From NCBI GenBank assembly GCA_000981645.1, contig LAQC01000014.1:13529-57827 (forward strand): a stretch of 44,299 bases of DNA, read 5' to 3'. A program made the position numbers and the translations under genes. This document shows, in pieces, positions 27,196-35,363 of the stretch. Under the pieces are notes generated by a model. The model searched no databases. It worked only from the letters and a program-made list of their open reading frames with translations, and was not told the DNA's origin. The DNA is from Cryomorphaceae bacterium ASP10-05a (lineage in GTDB: Bacteria; Bacteroidota; Bacteroidia; Flavobacteriales_D; Sanyastnellaceae). Numbering within the stretch: the first letter of the stretch is position 1; each line of letters begins with the position of its first letter.

Positions 27196-28434
27196 ATGAA
27201 CTTACGATTTATCCTTATTCTTTTAAGCTGTACCTTCCTTCTTCATGCCTGTAAAAAGGATGGAACTATGCGTTATGGGAAAGTATTGCGAAGCAAAAAT
27301 ATTCAAGAAAAATTCGATTATGCTGTGAAGTATTACGAAGAGGGAGACTGCTATAAAGCGCTACCTATCTTCGATGAATTAATTGGTATAGTAAGAGGTA
27401 CAGCTCTATATGAAGATGTTTACTTTTACTACGCCAAGACCAACTACTGTGTAGGCGATTATTACCTGTCTAATTATTACAGCAAGAATTTCGCGAGGAC
27501 TTTCACTACAAGCGCTAAAGCTGAAGAGCTCATGTTTCTATCGGCCATGAGTAGTTATAATAATAGTCCCAACTATAGCTTAGACCAAAAAGACACGAAG
27601 GCAGCACTAGATGAATTTCAGTTTTTTTTAGATAACTACCCGGGCTCTAACCTAAAAGATAGCTGTGAGAACATGATGCTTCGGTTAAGCTATAAACTAG
27701 AGAAAAAAACATTTGAAGTAGCTCAGTTATATGTGAAAACTCAGAAATACAAATCTGCTACCATAGCTCTGGAAACTATGCTAGATAAATACCCAGATTC
27801 TCAGTTCAGAGAAGAGTTGTATTTCCTGAAAATAGAGTCATGGTATGAATATGCTGAAGCTAGTATAGAAAGTAAACAAAACGAGCGATATAGACAATGT
27901 GTTAGCTCTTACTATACATTTATTAAGTTTTTTCCCAATTCTGAAATGACTAAAGAAGCTGAGCAGTATTATAAGCTTACCTTGGACAAACTACAAACAA
28001 TAGGAGAAAAGAAAGAGAAGTTAGTTCTATTGGAATTAAACAACATACTTAAGTCAGATGGTTCGTTAGAATCTAAAAAAGCAGCTGTTGTGCAACTTCA
28101 AGATTTCTACAGACCATACGAAAAAGAAATTATGGATGCTGCTGAAGTATTAAGTGAAAACAAGAATCATAAGGCTACAATAGATTTATTAGAGTTTGCT
28201 GAGAAGAAATTTTCCTTTCCTAATTACCCATTAAAAAGAAACTACCTCCTATTAATAGCGAAATACAGTTTAGCCGAAACAGCACTGGACAGTAAGAAAG
28301 CAGAAAGTTATAGAGAGTTTATTAAAAGTTATAGTACCTTTGCCTCCGATTTTCCGGACAGCACGTATTTACCTGAAGCAGAAAAGCTTTATGTAAATGC
28401 GGTTAAGCAATTGGAACTAATTGAAAGTGAATAA
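27196..28434 (+). CDS. bamD: outer-membrane assembly lipoprotein BamD, C-terminally enlarged
   Basis: A lipoprotein component of the BAM complex, which inserts beta-barrel proteins into the outer membrane. The signal ends in LLHAC with Cys19 lipidated. TPR helices follow: YYEEGDCYKALPIFDEL (about 46-62), TFTTSAKAEELMFLSAMSS, DEFQFFLDNYPGS (about 139-151) and PDSQFREEL. At 412 residues it is much longer than the roughly 250-290 usual for BamD. The excess appears to be an internal duplication: residues 186-259 resemble 325-400 (e.g. RYRQCVSSYYTFIKFFPNS against SYREFIKSYSTFASDFPDS). It heads the bamD-rpoZ-coaBC-porD-recN set, which supports the assignment. Confidence 0.88.
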   Translation: MNLRFILILLSCTFLLHACKKDGTMRYGKVLRSKNIQEKFDYAVKYYEEGDCYKALPIFDELIGIVRGTALYEDVYFYYAKTNYCVGDYYLSNYYSKNFARTFTTSAKAEELMFLSAMSSYNNSPNYSLDQKDTKAALDEFQFFLDNYPGSNLKDSCENMMLRLSYKLEKKTFEVAQLYVKTQKYKSATIALETMLDKYPDSQFREELYFLKIESWYEYAEASIESKQNERYRQCVSSYYTFIKFFPNSEMTKEAEQYYKLTLDKLQTIGEKKEKLVLLELNNILKSDGSLESKKAAVVQLQDFYRPYEKEIMDAAEVLSENKNHKATIDLLEFAEKKFSFPNYPLKRNYLLLIAKYSLAETALDSKKAESYREFIKSYSTFASDFPDSTYLPEAEKLYVNAVKQLELIESE

Positions 28435-28449
28435 TCTGAAAAAAGATAC

Positions 28450-28797
28450 ATGAATTATAAAAACACGAACGCAGCCAGAACTACTATCACTAGAGATTTA
28501 AAAACTATTGATGGAAAAACTGATGGTAATATTTATGAAGCTATCGTAATAATGGCTAAACGTTCAAACCAGATAGCCAAAGAGATGAAAGATGAACTTA
28601 CCTCTAAGCTAGAGGAGTTCGCTACAACACAAGATAACTTAGAAGAGATTTTCGAAAACAGAGAGCAGATAGAAATCAGTAAGTTTTACGAAAGACTTCC
28701 TAAGCCGCACTCTATAGCTATTCAAGAACTTTTAGAAGATAAAATTTATATCAGACAGCCAGAAGTTGTTGAGCCAAAAGAAACTTCTGAAAAATAA
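28450..28797 (+). CDS. rpoZ: RNA polymerase omega subunit, Bacteroidota type
   Basis: 115 residues matching the form of omega seen in Flavobacteriia: an N-terminal NTNAARTTITRDL, the NIYEAIVIMAKRSNQIAKEM helix that corresponds to the conserved omega core, then a LEEFATTQDNLEEIFENREQ helix and the KFYERLPKPHSIAIQELLED tail. Omega helps assemble and stabilise the beta' subunit. It lies 15 bases after bamD and is followed by a clear intrinsic terminator. It is diverged from E. coli omega, so the call rests on family resemblance and gene order. Confidence 0.85.
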   Translation: MNYKNTNAARTTITRDLKTIDGKTDGNIYEAIVIMAKRSNQIAKEMKDELTSKLEEFATTQDNLEEIFENREQIEISKFYERLPKPHSIAIQELLEDKIYIRQPEVVEPKETSEK

Positions 28798-28826
28798 TAT
28801 TTTTCTCTTACATTTATAGGGGATAT

Positions 28827-28855
28827 AAAAGATGGCTTTGTCCATCTTTTTTTTT
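28827..28855 (+). terminator. intrinsic terminator after rpoZ, directly before coaBC
   Basis: A perfect 9-bp stem AAAAGATGG (28827-28835) / CCATCTTTT (28842-28850) with a six-base loop runs into an unbroken T tract ending at 28855. The coaBC ATG is at 28861, only five bases later, so this hairpin either ends the bamD-rpoZ transcript or attenuates entry into coaBC. Confidence 0.85.
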
Positions 28856-28860
28856 GACAT

Positions 28861-30069
28861 ATGATTTTAGGAAAGAAAATAATAATAGGTATAACAGGAA
28901 GCATAGCTGCTTATAAAAGCACGTACCTGGTTCGAGAGTTGATAAAAAAAGGAGCGGAAGTTAAAGTAGTTTTAACACCCTCTTCAGTAGAATTTGTCAC
29001 CCCTCTTACACTTGCCACATTATCTAAAAACAAGGTTTACTCTGATTTCACAGAAGACAAAAACACTGGAGAGTGGACGAATCACGTGGAGCTTGGTCTC
29101 TGGGGTGATCTGATGTTAATAGCTCCAATTACGGCTAACACTTTAAGTAAATTAGCCTCAGGAGCTTGTGATAATTTTCTATTGGCAACATTCTTATCTG
29201 CTAAATGCCCAGTTATGTTGGCTCCTGCCATGGATTTAGACATGTACAGTAATTCTGCTACCCAAGATAACTTAGATGTTCTAAAGAAACGCGGAATTAC
29301 GGTTTTAGACAGCCCTTCAGGCGAACTGGCCAGCGGGCTCTCTGGCAAGGGAAGAATGGAAGAACCCGAAGAGATAGCCAATGCCATTGAGGACTTTTTC
29401 ACCTCAAATAAACCTCTAGCAGGAAGAAAAGCCCTCGTTACTGCTGGACCTACTTATGAAAACATTGATCCAGTTCGATTCATTGGGAATTACTCTTCAG
29501 GGAAAATGGGATTTGCAATAGCAGAAGCGTTGTCCAATCAAGGTGCTCAAGTTACTCTAGTCTCTGGACCTTCCGCCCTGCAAACTACAAATCCAGAAAT
29601 CAAACTAATTAAAGTAACCTCTGCGCTAGAAATGATGGAAGCGTGTAAAAACGCTTTCCCGTCAGTAAATATTACTGTTATGGCTGCAGCTGTATCAGAT
29701 TACAGACCCAGTATTAGAGCAGACTCTAAGATCAAAAGAGAGAAAGAAGGAGCATTTAGCATAGACTTAGTCCCTAATCCTGATATAATAAAGACTCTGG
29801 GCTCTGCCAAGACTGATAGCCAGTATTTATTAGGTTTCGCGTTAGAAACTAATAATGCCGAGGAAAATGCGAAAAAGAAAATAATCTCTAAAAATTTAGA
29901 CGCTATAGTACTTAACAGTTTAGAAGACAAAGGAGCAGGATTCGGTGTGGATACAAATAAAATTTCCATTATCGATTCTGACAATAAAATAACTAGATTT
30001 GAGTTGAAATCTAAGGCTGATGTAGCTTCAGACATAGTAGATTTTATAATAACCAGAACATCTAAATGA
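28861..30069 (+). CDS. coaBC: bifunctional phosphopantothenoylcysteine decarboxylase / phosphopantothenate-cysteine ligase
   Basis: It makes 4'-phosphopantetheine for coenzyme A in two steps. The N-terminal FMN-dependent CoaC half (about 1-180) has GITGSIAAYKS and the catalytic His75 in NHVELGLWGD. The C-terminal CoaB half (about 188-402) has AGPTYENIDPVRFIGNYSSG, with Asn210 at the E. coli number, and the KIK motif near 290. Two CoaC residues essential in E. coli Dfp differ at the same numbers: Asn125 is Asp (APAMDLDMY) and Cys158 is Ser (LASGLSGKGRM). I believe this is shared by other Bacteroidota. It starts just after a terminator and overlaps the next gene by four bases (ATGA). Confidence 0.95.
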   Translation: MILGKKIIIGITGSIAAYKSTYLVRELIKKGAEVKVVLTPSSVEFVTPLTLATLSKNKVYSDFTEDKNTGEWTNHVELGLWGDLMLIAPITANTLSKLASGACDNFLLATFLSAKCPVMLAPAMDLDMYSNSATQDNLDVLKKRGITVLDSPSGELASGLSGKGRMEEPEEIANAIEDFFTSNKPLAGRKALVTAGPTYENIDPVRFIGNYSSGKMGFAIAEALSNQGAQVTLVSGPSALQTTNPEIKLIKVTSALEMMEACKNAFPSVNITVMAAAVSDYRPSIRADSKIKREKEGAFSIDLVPNPDIIKTLGSAKTDSQYLLGFALETNNAEENAKKKIISKNLDAIVLNSLEDKGAGFGVDTNKISIIDSDNKITRFELKSKADVASDIVDFIITRTSK

Positions 30070-30959
30070 ATAAACTAGTAATCATAATATTAGCCTTTGT
30101 GCTAACACAAACTACGTCTAATTCTCAGGAGTTATTATGTGAAGTAAGTGTGCTTTCTCCGAAAGCTCAAGAGGAAAACGTAGCAGTCTATGACATTCTC
30201 AAGAGTAGCATAGAAGAGTTCATGAATAGCAGAAAGTGGACAGATGATGATTATGAATTTTACGAACGAATTGAATGCAATATTCAAATCACCATAAAGA
30301 ATGCGATCTCACAAACTCAGTTTGACGCTAGTATTCAAATTCAAAGTAGCCGTCCTGTATATAACTCGGATTATAAAACGCCTGTATTTATAGCCAATGA
30401 CAATGACTTTAGTTTCAGCTTTCAGCCAAACACGCTTATACAGTTTAGTACCGACCAGCATAGAGACAACTTATCTTCTGTTTTAGGTTTCTATGCGTAT
30501 TACATCTTAGGGATGGATTATGACTCTTATTCACCTTTAGGAGGGACAGACAACTTCCTAAAAGCTCAGCAGGTAGTTTCCAACTGCCAAAACGCTGGTG
30601 AATCGGGATGGAGACCTTCAGAAAACAAAAGGAATAGGTACTGGTTAGTGGAGAACATATTAAGTCAAACTTTTGCACCGCTAAGAGATATTAATTATAC
30701 TTACCACAGACAAGGGTTCGATTTAATGTACAGCTCTGCAGATGCCATAAGAACGAGAATAGTAGACGATCTCAATACGTTGAGATCTATTCACCAAATC
30801 AAACCCACTAGCTATAACATGCAGTTGTTCTTTATAGCTAAATCTGATGAGATTTTAAACATTTACAGAGATTCTTCTGAAGATGAAAAACGAAGGGTTA
30901 GAGACCTTTTAATGGTCATAGACCCAGGAAACATTTCCAAATACGAAAGGCTCCGCTAA
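30066..30959 (+). CDS. porD: DUF4835 family protein, PorD-like T9SS component
   Basis: 297 residues with a signal peptide (MNKLVIIILAFVLTQTTSNS, cleavage before QELLCEV). The pattern is that of DUF4835: ELLCEVSVLSP at the mature N-terminus, SSIEEFMNSRKWTDD, YNSDYKTPVF, FYAYYILGMDYDSYSPLGG and a C-terminal VMVIDPGNISKYE-like end. This family has been named PorD and is linked to the type IX secretion system, acting in the periplasm. The window's two T9SS cargo proteins fit with a working system. It overlaps coaBC by ATGA and recN by a single base (TAATG), so translation is probably coupled. The family is clear; the symbol is somewhat less certain. Confidence 0.82.
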   Translation: MNKLVIIILAFVLTQTTSNSQELLCEVSVLSPKAQEENVAVYDILKSSIEEFMNSRKWTDDDYEFYERIECNIQITIKNAISQTQFDASIQIQSSRPVYNSDYKTPVFIANDNDFSFSFQPNTLIQFSTDQHRDNLSSVLGFYAYYILGMDYDSYSPLGGTDNFLKAQQVVSNCQNAGESGWRPSENKRNRYWLVENILSQTFAPLRDINYTYHRQGFDLMYSSADAIRTRIVDDLNTLRSIHQIKPTSYNMQLFFIAKSDEILNIYRDSSEDEKRRVRDLLMVIDPGNISKYERLR

Positions 30960-32617
30960 TGCTAACTAAACTTTCTGTAGATAATTACGCTTTAATAGAT
31001 AGACTCGAAGTTAATCTAGATTCTGGATTTAATGTAATTACCGGTGAGACTGGTTCTGGTAAATCTCTTCTATTAGGTGCTTTAGGATTATTACTTGGCC
31101 AGAATGCAGATTTTTCAAAAATAGGGACAGCAGATAAAAAGTGCATTTCTGAAGGAGTTTTTGACGTTTCTAACTATGGCTTAGAGCCTTTTTTCAAGGA
31201 GCATGATATAGATTTCGAGCCTTTTACTATCATTAGAAGAGAGCTACTTAAATCAGGGAAGTCACGCGCATTTATTAATGACACACCAGTTAAACTGAAT
31301 GTATTAAAACAACTTTCCTCTGAGCTAATAGACATTCATTCTCAGCACGAAAATTCCAAAATTCATACGCAAGACTTTCTATTTGACGTATTAGACACAT
31401 TTTCTGGAGCCTCCGAAGAACTCAATTCTTTTAGATTTCAGCTCAAGGAACATAAGTCCTTAGCTAAGGATTTAGCTGAGCTAAAGAGTAAAGAGATTCA
31501 ACTTAAACAGGATAAAGATTACTACGAGTTTCAGCTAAGAGAATTGTCTGAAATAGATTTAGAAAATATTCACCTCTCAGATTTAGAAGACGAGCTTAAC
31601 CTTCTAGTAAATGCTGAAGAAATAAGGAAACAGGTATACATCTCTGCTGAAGCACTAAGCAGCGATAATAATGGAAGCTTAGAGCTACTTAAGCAAGCCT
31701 CTGACTCTTTGGAGTCTGTGAAATTTCCTGATGAAGAATTAAACTTGCTAAAAGACAGAGTTATCTCTCTTAAACTTGAACTTGAAGATTTAGCACACGA
31801 GGTAAGAAATAAGTCGGATAAAATCACTCCAGATGAAGAACGCCTGGCACAGGTGAATGATAGTGTAAATAGTGTAAATACTCTTCTTCTAAAACATAGG
31901 ACCTCTTCTATAGAAGAGCTTTTGGAGAAAAAAGAGAACTTTTCATCTTTATTAAATCAAGCAGAAAACTTCGATAATGAGATAGTGGCTTTGCAAAACA
32001 AGATCAGAAAAAGTTCTAAAAACCTTACTGGACTAAGCGATAAAATCCACATAAAGAGAATTTCTAAAAAAGGCGAATTAGAACAATTTATAAACGCTGG
32101 ACTTAAGGAATTATCTATGCCTCAAGCAGTCTTCCAAGTCGACCTTACGGTATCGGAAGAGTTTAACCACTATGGACAAACCTCTATTCAGTTTTTGGTA
32201 AGTACTAATAAAGGAACTGCCCTATCCCCCATTTCTAAAGTAGCTTCTGGTGGAGAGGTCAGTAGAGTGATGTTTTTAATCAAAGCAGCTGTGGCATCTA
32301 AGAAGAGCATAAAAACACTTGTCTTAGATGAAATAGACACTGGGATAAGTGGTGAAGTAGCGAGCAAACTAGCCGGATTAATTAAAGGAATGAGCGATCA
32401 TTCTCAAATATTAGTCGTAAGTCATTTAGCTCAAATGGCTAGTAGAGCTAATGCACACTTCAAAGTTTCTAAGCAAGAAAACGAGACTACTACGGTTACG
32501 TTATTAGAAAGATTGCACCGCCAAGAAGATGTACTAAATGAACTAGCCCAGATGTTGAGCGGAACTCAGATTACTGATGCTGCTCTTAAGAATGCCGCTA
32601 GTTTATTATCAGAATAA
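30959..32617 (+). CDS. recN: DNA repair protein RecN
   Basis: An SMC-like ATPase acting early in double-strand break repair. Walker A is GETGSGKSLLLGAL (about 29-42). A central pair of coiled-coil arms spans about 150-385. The ABC signature ASGGEVSRVMF lies near 433 and Walker B LVLDEIDTGISG near 460, with the H-loop in VVSHLAQMA near 485. The length of 552 residues is normal. Its ATG shares one base with the porD stop. Its 3' end overlaps the convergent TonB receptor gene by nine bases. Confidence 0.96.
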   Translation: MLTKLSVDNYALIDRLEVNLDSGFNVITGETGSGKSLLLGALGLLLGQNADFSKIGTADKKCISEGVFDVSNYGLEPFFKEHDIDFEPFTIIRRELLKSGKSRAFINDTPVKLNVLKQLSSELIDIHSQHENSKIHTQDFLFDVLDTFSGASEELNSFRFQLKEHKSLAKDLAELKSKEIQLKQDKDYYEFQLRELSEIDLENIHLSDLEDELNLLVNAEEIRKQVYISAEALSSDNNGSLELLKQASDSLESVKFPDEELNLLKDRVISLKLELEDLAHEVRNKSDKITPDEERLAQVNDSVNSVNTLLLKHRTSSIEELLEKKENFSSLLNQAENFDNEIVALQNKIRKSSKNLTGLSDKIHIKRISKKGELEQFINAGLKELSMPQAVFQVDLTVSEEFNHYGQTSIQFLVSTNKGTALSPISKVASGGEVSRVMFLIKAAVASKKSIKTLVLDEIDTGISGEVASKLAGLIKGMSDHSQILVVSHLAQMASRANAHFKVSKQENETTTVTLLERLHRQEDVLNELAQMLSGTQITDAALKNAASLLSE

Positions 32618-34927
32618 CAAATCGAACCCTACAGAAGGTAAAAATGGAAGTTGATCTACTCTTTCATTAGTCAATCTATTTAAGTAAAAGACATTATCTC
32701 TGCTATAAACATTAGTTGCTCCCCCTGTGATTTCAATCTTGAGATTTTCTAAGTCGATAGTCTTTTTAATTCCGATGTCTAGCCTGTGGTAATCAGAAAG
32801 CCTACCCCCATTTAAATCAGAATACAAAATCCCATAATCTCCATTAAGAGTGTAATAATCTCCTGCTACACCGCCATCTGTAGAGGGCTCTTCTATATAT
32901 CCTCTAGTTTGAGTAAACGGAAATCCTGAACCGTAATTCCATCTTAAACTAGCCTCCCATGTTTTCTTTTTTCCTAAGGTTTGGGTGGCCACAAAATTAA
33001 TATTATGTCTTCTATCAAATATGGTAGAATACTCCTGTATACCGTCCCATCTAGTTACTTTACCTAGAGAATATACAAAGTAGAGGTAAGTAGATTTTTC
33101 GCTGTATTTAAGTACTAAATCTGCTCCTCTGGCTAACCCGGTTTCTATTAAGAAATCTTGTCTCAAATAATCAGGTTGATCCTGATTGTCTGGGGTATCT
33201 TCAAATATTTTATTACGGTTAATGCTTGTCAGCTGATTGAAATTCTTGACATAACCTTCAATGTTTAAATTTAATTTCTCCGTAATATCGAACTCAAACC
33301 CAAGCATTAAATGACTTGCCTTCTGCAGCGCATTTTTAACTTCTACTAAATCTCCATCTTTATTTACAAATTCATCTTGAATTTCATCAGGTGCTGTTAA
33401 AAACCCATAGAACAGGTTTACTACATCCCTATCTGAATTTCCGCTAATAATATTCTGAGAATATAAACCTGCAGCTGCCTTAATTCTGAACACCTCTGAT
33501 GGCTTAACCTTCACTCCTAACCTAGGCTCTAATCTTCCTCCACTTACTGCTGAGTAATACTGAAATCTTAATCCTGGCTCGATGATTATCTTATCCCACT
33601 GTTTTTTGTACTTTACATATAAACCTGCTTCAGTCGTGTTTTCGGTTTGTCCTATTCCTATTCCTTGATCATTAAAAGTGTTAAATTCAGTTTGGAGCGT
33701 TTGAATCTGAACACCATAATTTATGTTGTCATCACCTAAAATATACTTGAAGTCTAGTCCAAAATTAGAACCGCCAATAGAACTGCTTCTTTGCGCATCC
33801 AATTCGTCTTCCCTTAGTTCGATTGAATAGTCGGAGAAGGAGAAGAATCCATTTATTAGAACGGTAGAGGTTTGAGGAGAAACTACAAAATTAGCTCCTG
33901 CACCATTATTCTGCCAGTTAAAGTCGCTAATTGCTTTATACCTTACATCATCATTAAAACTAAATCCGTACGCACTAAATTTACTTCCTGAAGAACCACT
34001 AAATGTGAGTTTTCCATAAAGATCTAAGAAATTGAACGGCAAACCTTCCTCATCTATATAATCATACAACACCTTGCTCGATTCCTGTAAATAGGATCTT
34101 TTAGCAGTAAGCAGATAAGTTATAGCACCCCCATTTTCAGAACTCTTTTTGATAGGGCCTTGCAATACTGCTTTCGCTCCGAAAGGATTAATCGCTATTC
34201 TTCCTTTATGTTTATTCTTGTTTCCATCAATAGTCTTTACATCCATTACAGAACTAACTCTTCCTCCGAAATTGGCATTGAATCCTCCTGTATAGACATC
34301 TGCAGTTCTAATAATATCTGTCTCAAATACAGAAAACAAACCAATAGAGTGAAAAGGATTATACACCACCATACCATCTAATAACACCTTGTTTTGAATA
34401 GGGCTTCCTCCTCTAATGTAAAGCTGTCCACCTTGATCACCAGTAAAAGTAACTCCAGGAATCACTTGCAAATACTGTGCTATATCTGGCGCTCCTCCTA
34501 TACTCGGTAGTCTTGATATCTCCTTAGGAGTCACCGTTTCTATTCCTATACGCACTTCATTTTTTTGATCATTTAACTCCCCAAATACATCTGCTCCTTT
34601 TAAGTTAATAGAATCTTCTGCAAGTTTCTTGTTAATCATTTTCACATCCCTACCTGCGACTGATACAGACTCTATAACTTCCAAAAACCCGACCATGGAG
34701 AAGACAACCTGATAATCTCCATCCGCCATTTTAGTCAATGAATAGTATCCGTCTATATTAGAGGTAGTTGAATACTGCCCATTTAACGTGTAAATATTCA
34801 CGCCTATGAGTGGCTCTCCAGTTTCTTTATCGTATAAGAATCCTTTTACAGCTGCATTTTGTGCGTAGAAGGCACAACTAACTAATAGGAGTGAAAGTAA
34901 AAGAATACTCTGCTTGAAAAATGACAT
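32609..34927 (-). CDS. TonB-dependent outer-membrane receptor with carboxypeptidase-regulatory-like N-terminal domain
   Basis: 772 residues from the ATG at 34927. A signal peptide (MSFFKQSILLLSLLLVSCAFYAQ) leads into a CarboxypepD_reg-like beta domain (about 24-105: GFLYDKETGEPLIGVNIYT, SNIDGYYSL). A plug domain follows (about 115-225: APDIAQYLQVIPGVTF, LYIRGGSPIQNKVLLDGM), then a 22-stranded-type barrel ending in FDLLF. It imports an unidentified ligand with TonB energy. No SusD-like lipoprotein is adjacent and it is shorter than typical SusC, so a glycan-uptake role is not supported. A longer frame to 34993 is rejected because a -7 promoter box lies inside it. Cys18 in LLVSCAF could form a lipobox, but YAQ is an equally good cleavage site. 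Confidence 0.9.
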   Translation of the reverse strand: MSFFKQSILLLSLLLVSCAFYAQNAAVKGFLYDKETGEPLIGVNIYTLNGQYSTTSNIDGYYSLTKMADGDYQVVFSMVGFLEVIESVSVAGRDVKMINKKLAEDSINLKGADVFGELNDQKNEVRIGIETVTPKEISRLPSIGGAPDIAQYLQVIPGVTFTGDQGGQLYIRGGSPIQNKVLLDGMVVYNPFHSIGLFSVFETDIIRTADVYTGGFNANFGGRVSSVMDVKTIDGNKNKHKGRIAINPFGAKAVLQGPIKKSSENGGAITYLLTAKRSYLQESSKVLYDYIDEEGLPFNFLDLYGKLTFSGSSGSKFSAYGFSFNDDVRYKAISDFNWQNNGAGANFVVSPQTSTVLINGFFSFSDYSIELREDELDAQRSSSIGGSNFGLDFKYILGDDNINYGVQIQTLQTEFNTFNDQGIGIGQTENTTEAGLYVKYKKQWDKIIIEPGLRFQYYSAVSGGRLEPRLGVKVKPSEVFRIKAAAGLYSQNIISGNSDRDVVNLFYGFLTAPDEIQDEFVNKDGDLVEVKNALQKASHLMLGFEFDITEKLNLNIEGYVKNFNQLTSINRNKIFEDTPDNQDQPDYLRQDFLIETGLARGADLVLKYSEKSTYLYFVYSLGKVTRWDGIQEYSTIFDRRHNINFVATQTLGKKKTWEASLRWNYGSGFPFTQTRGYIEEPSTDGGVAGDYYTLNGDYGILYSDLNGGRLSDYHRLDIGIKKTIDLENLKIEITGGATNVYSRDNVFYLNRLTNERVDQLPFLPSVGFDLLF

Positions 34928-34952
34928 TAAATCTGGTTTTTTTTCGATTTGG

Positions 34953-34960
34953 CAAATGTA
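34953..34960 (-). promoter_or_regulatory. -7 element of the TonB receptor gene
   Basis: On the minus strand this reads TACATTTG followed by C, an exact match, 25 bases upstream of the ATG at 34927. It lies inside a longer open frame beginning at 34993, which settles the start in favour of 34927. No clear -33 box is visible. Confidence 0.65.
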
Positions 34961-35220
34961 AATAAACAGAAGCCCTAGATGCGTTAAAAACATATAAACT
35001 TAACACCTATTAATACGACAAACTAAGATTCTACTGATTAAATACACCTATAAACATCACATCTAGCCAGGCTGAAGACTCCTCTTTTTTGTTATAATAT
35101 TAGCTCTTCGCTGAATTTCTGTGACAACTGGAACGATTAATGAATAGGTACTCATTCTTTGTATCAAACTTCAAAAAAAAACTTCTCCTTCCATAAAGCC
35201 CTCCTAAGCATCCGTTTGGA

Positions 35221-35277
35221 ATTTAAATGATGGGCTCTTTGCCCTAAAAACAATTTAAATAATTGCACAACCGCAAT
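35221..35277. promoter_or_regulatory. cluster of palindromes upstream of the exported helical-repeat gene
   Basis: Two identical 8-bp palindromes ATTTAAAT (35221-35228 and 35253-35260) flank a hairpin GGGC-TCTTT-GCCC (35232-35244), and a further inverted repeat ATTGC/GCAAT (35262-35266, 35273-35277) follows. The cluster ends 19 bases upstream of a promoter, a suitable place for an operator. No known regulator site is recognised. Confidence 0.35.
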
Positions 35278-35295
35278 CATTAAAACGGATATTCC

Positions 35296-35325
35296 TTTGA
35301 CTGATACGGAAAACTACTACTTTAG
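35296..35325 (+). promoter_or_regulatory. promoter of the exported helical-repeat gene
   Basis: TTTG at 35296-35299 and TACTTTAG at 35318-35325 are separated by 18 bases. The -7 box differs from TAnnTTTG at one base. The ATG lies at 35364. Confidence 0.5.
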
Positions 35326-35363
35326 GCATCAAATTTGGATACACTCAGATAAAATCAACAAGA

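Larger units (their letters stand above)
34928..35363. other. 436-base divergent intergenic region
   Basis: It holds the TonB receptor's -7 box (34953-34960), the palindrome cluster at 35221-35277 and the promoter at 35296-35325. The middle (35000-35220) is AT-rich with stops in all frames I checked and shows no gene, tRNA or terminator. Confidence 0.6.

Noticed and set aside
34928-34993. 22-residue N-terminal extension of the TonB receptor
   Set aside because: It would place sequence ahead of a normal signal peptide, and the -7 box at 34953-34960 lies within it.
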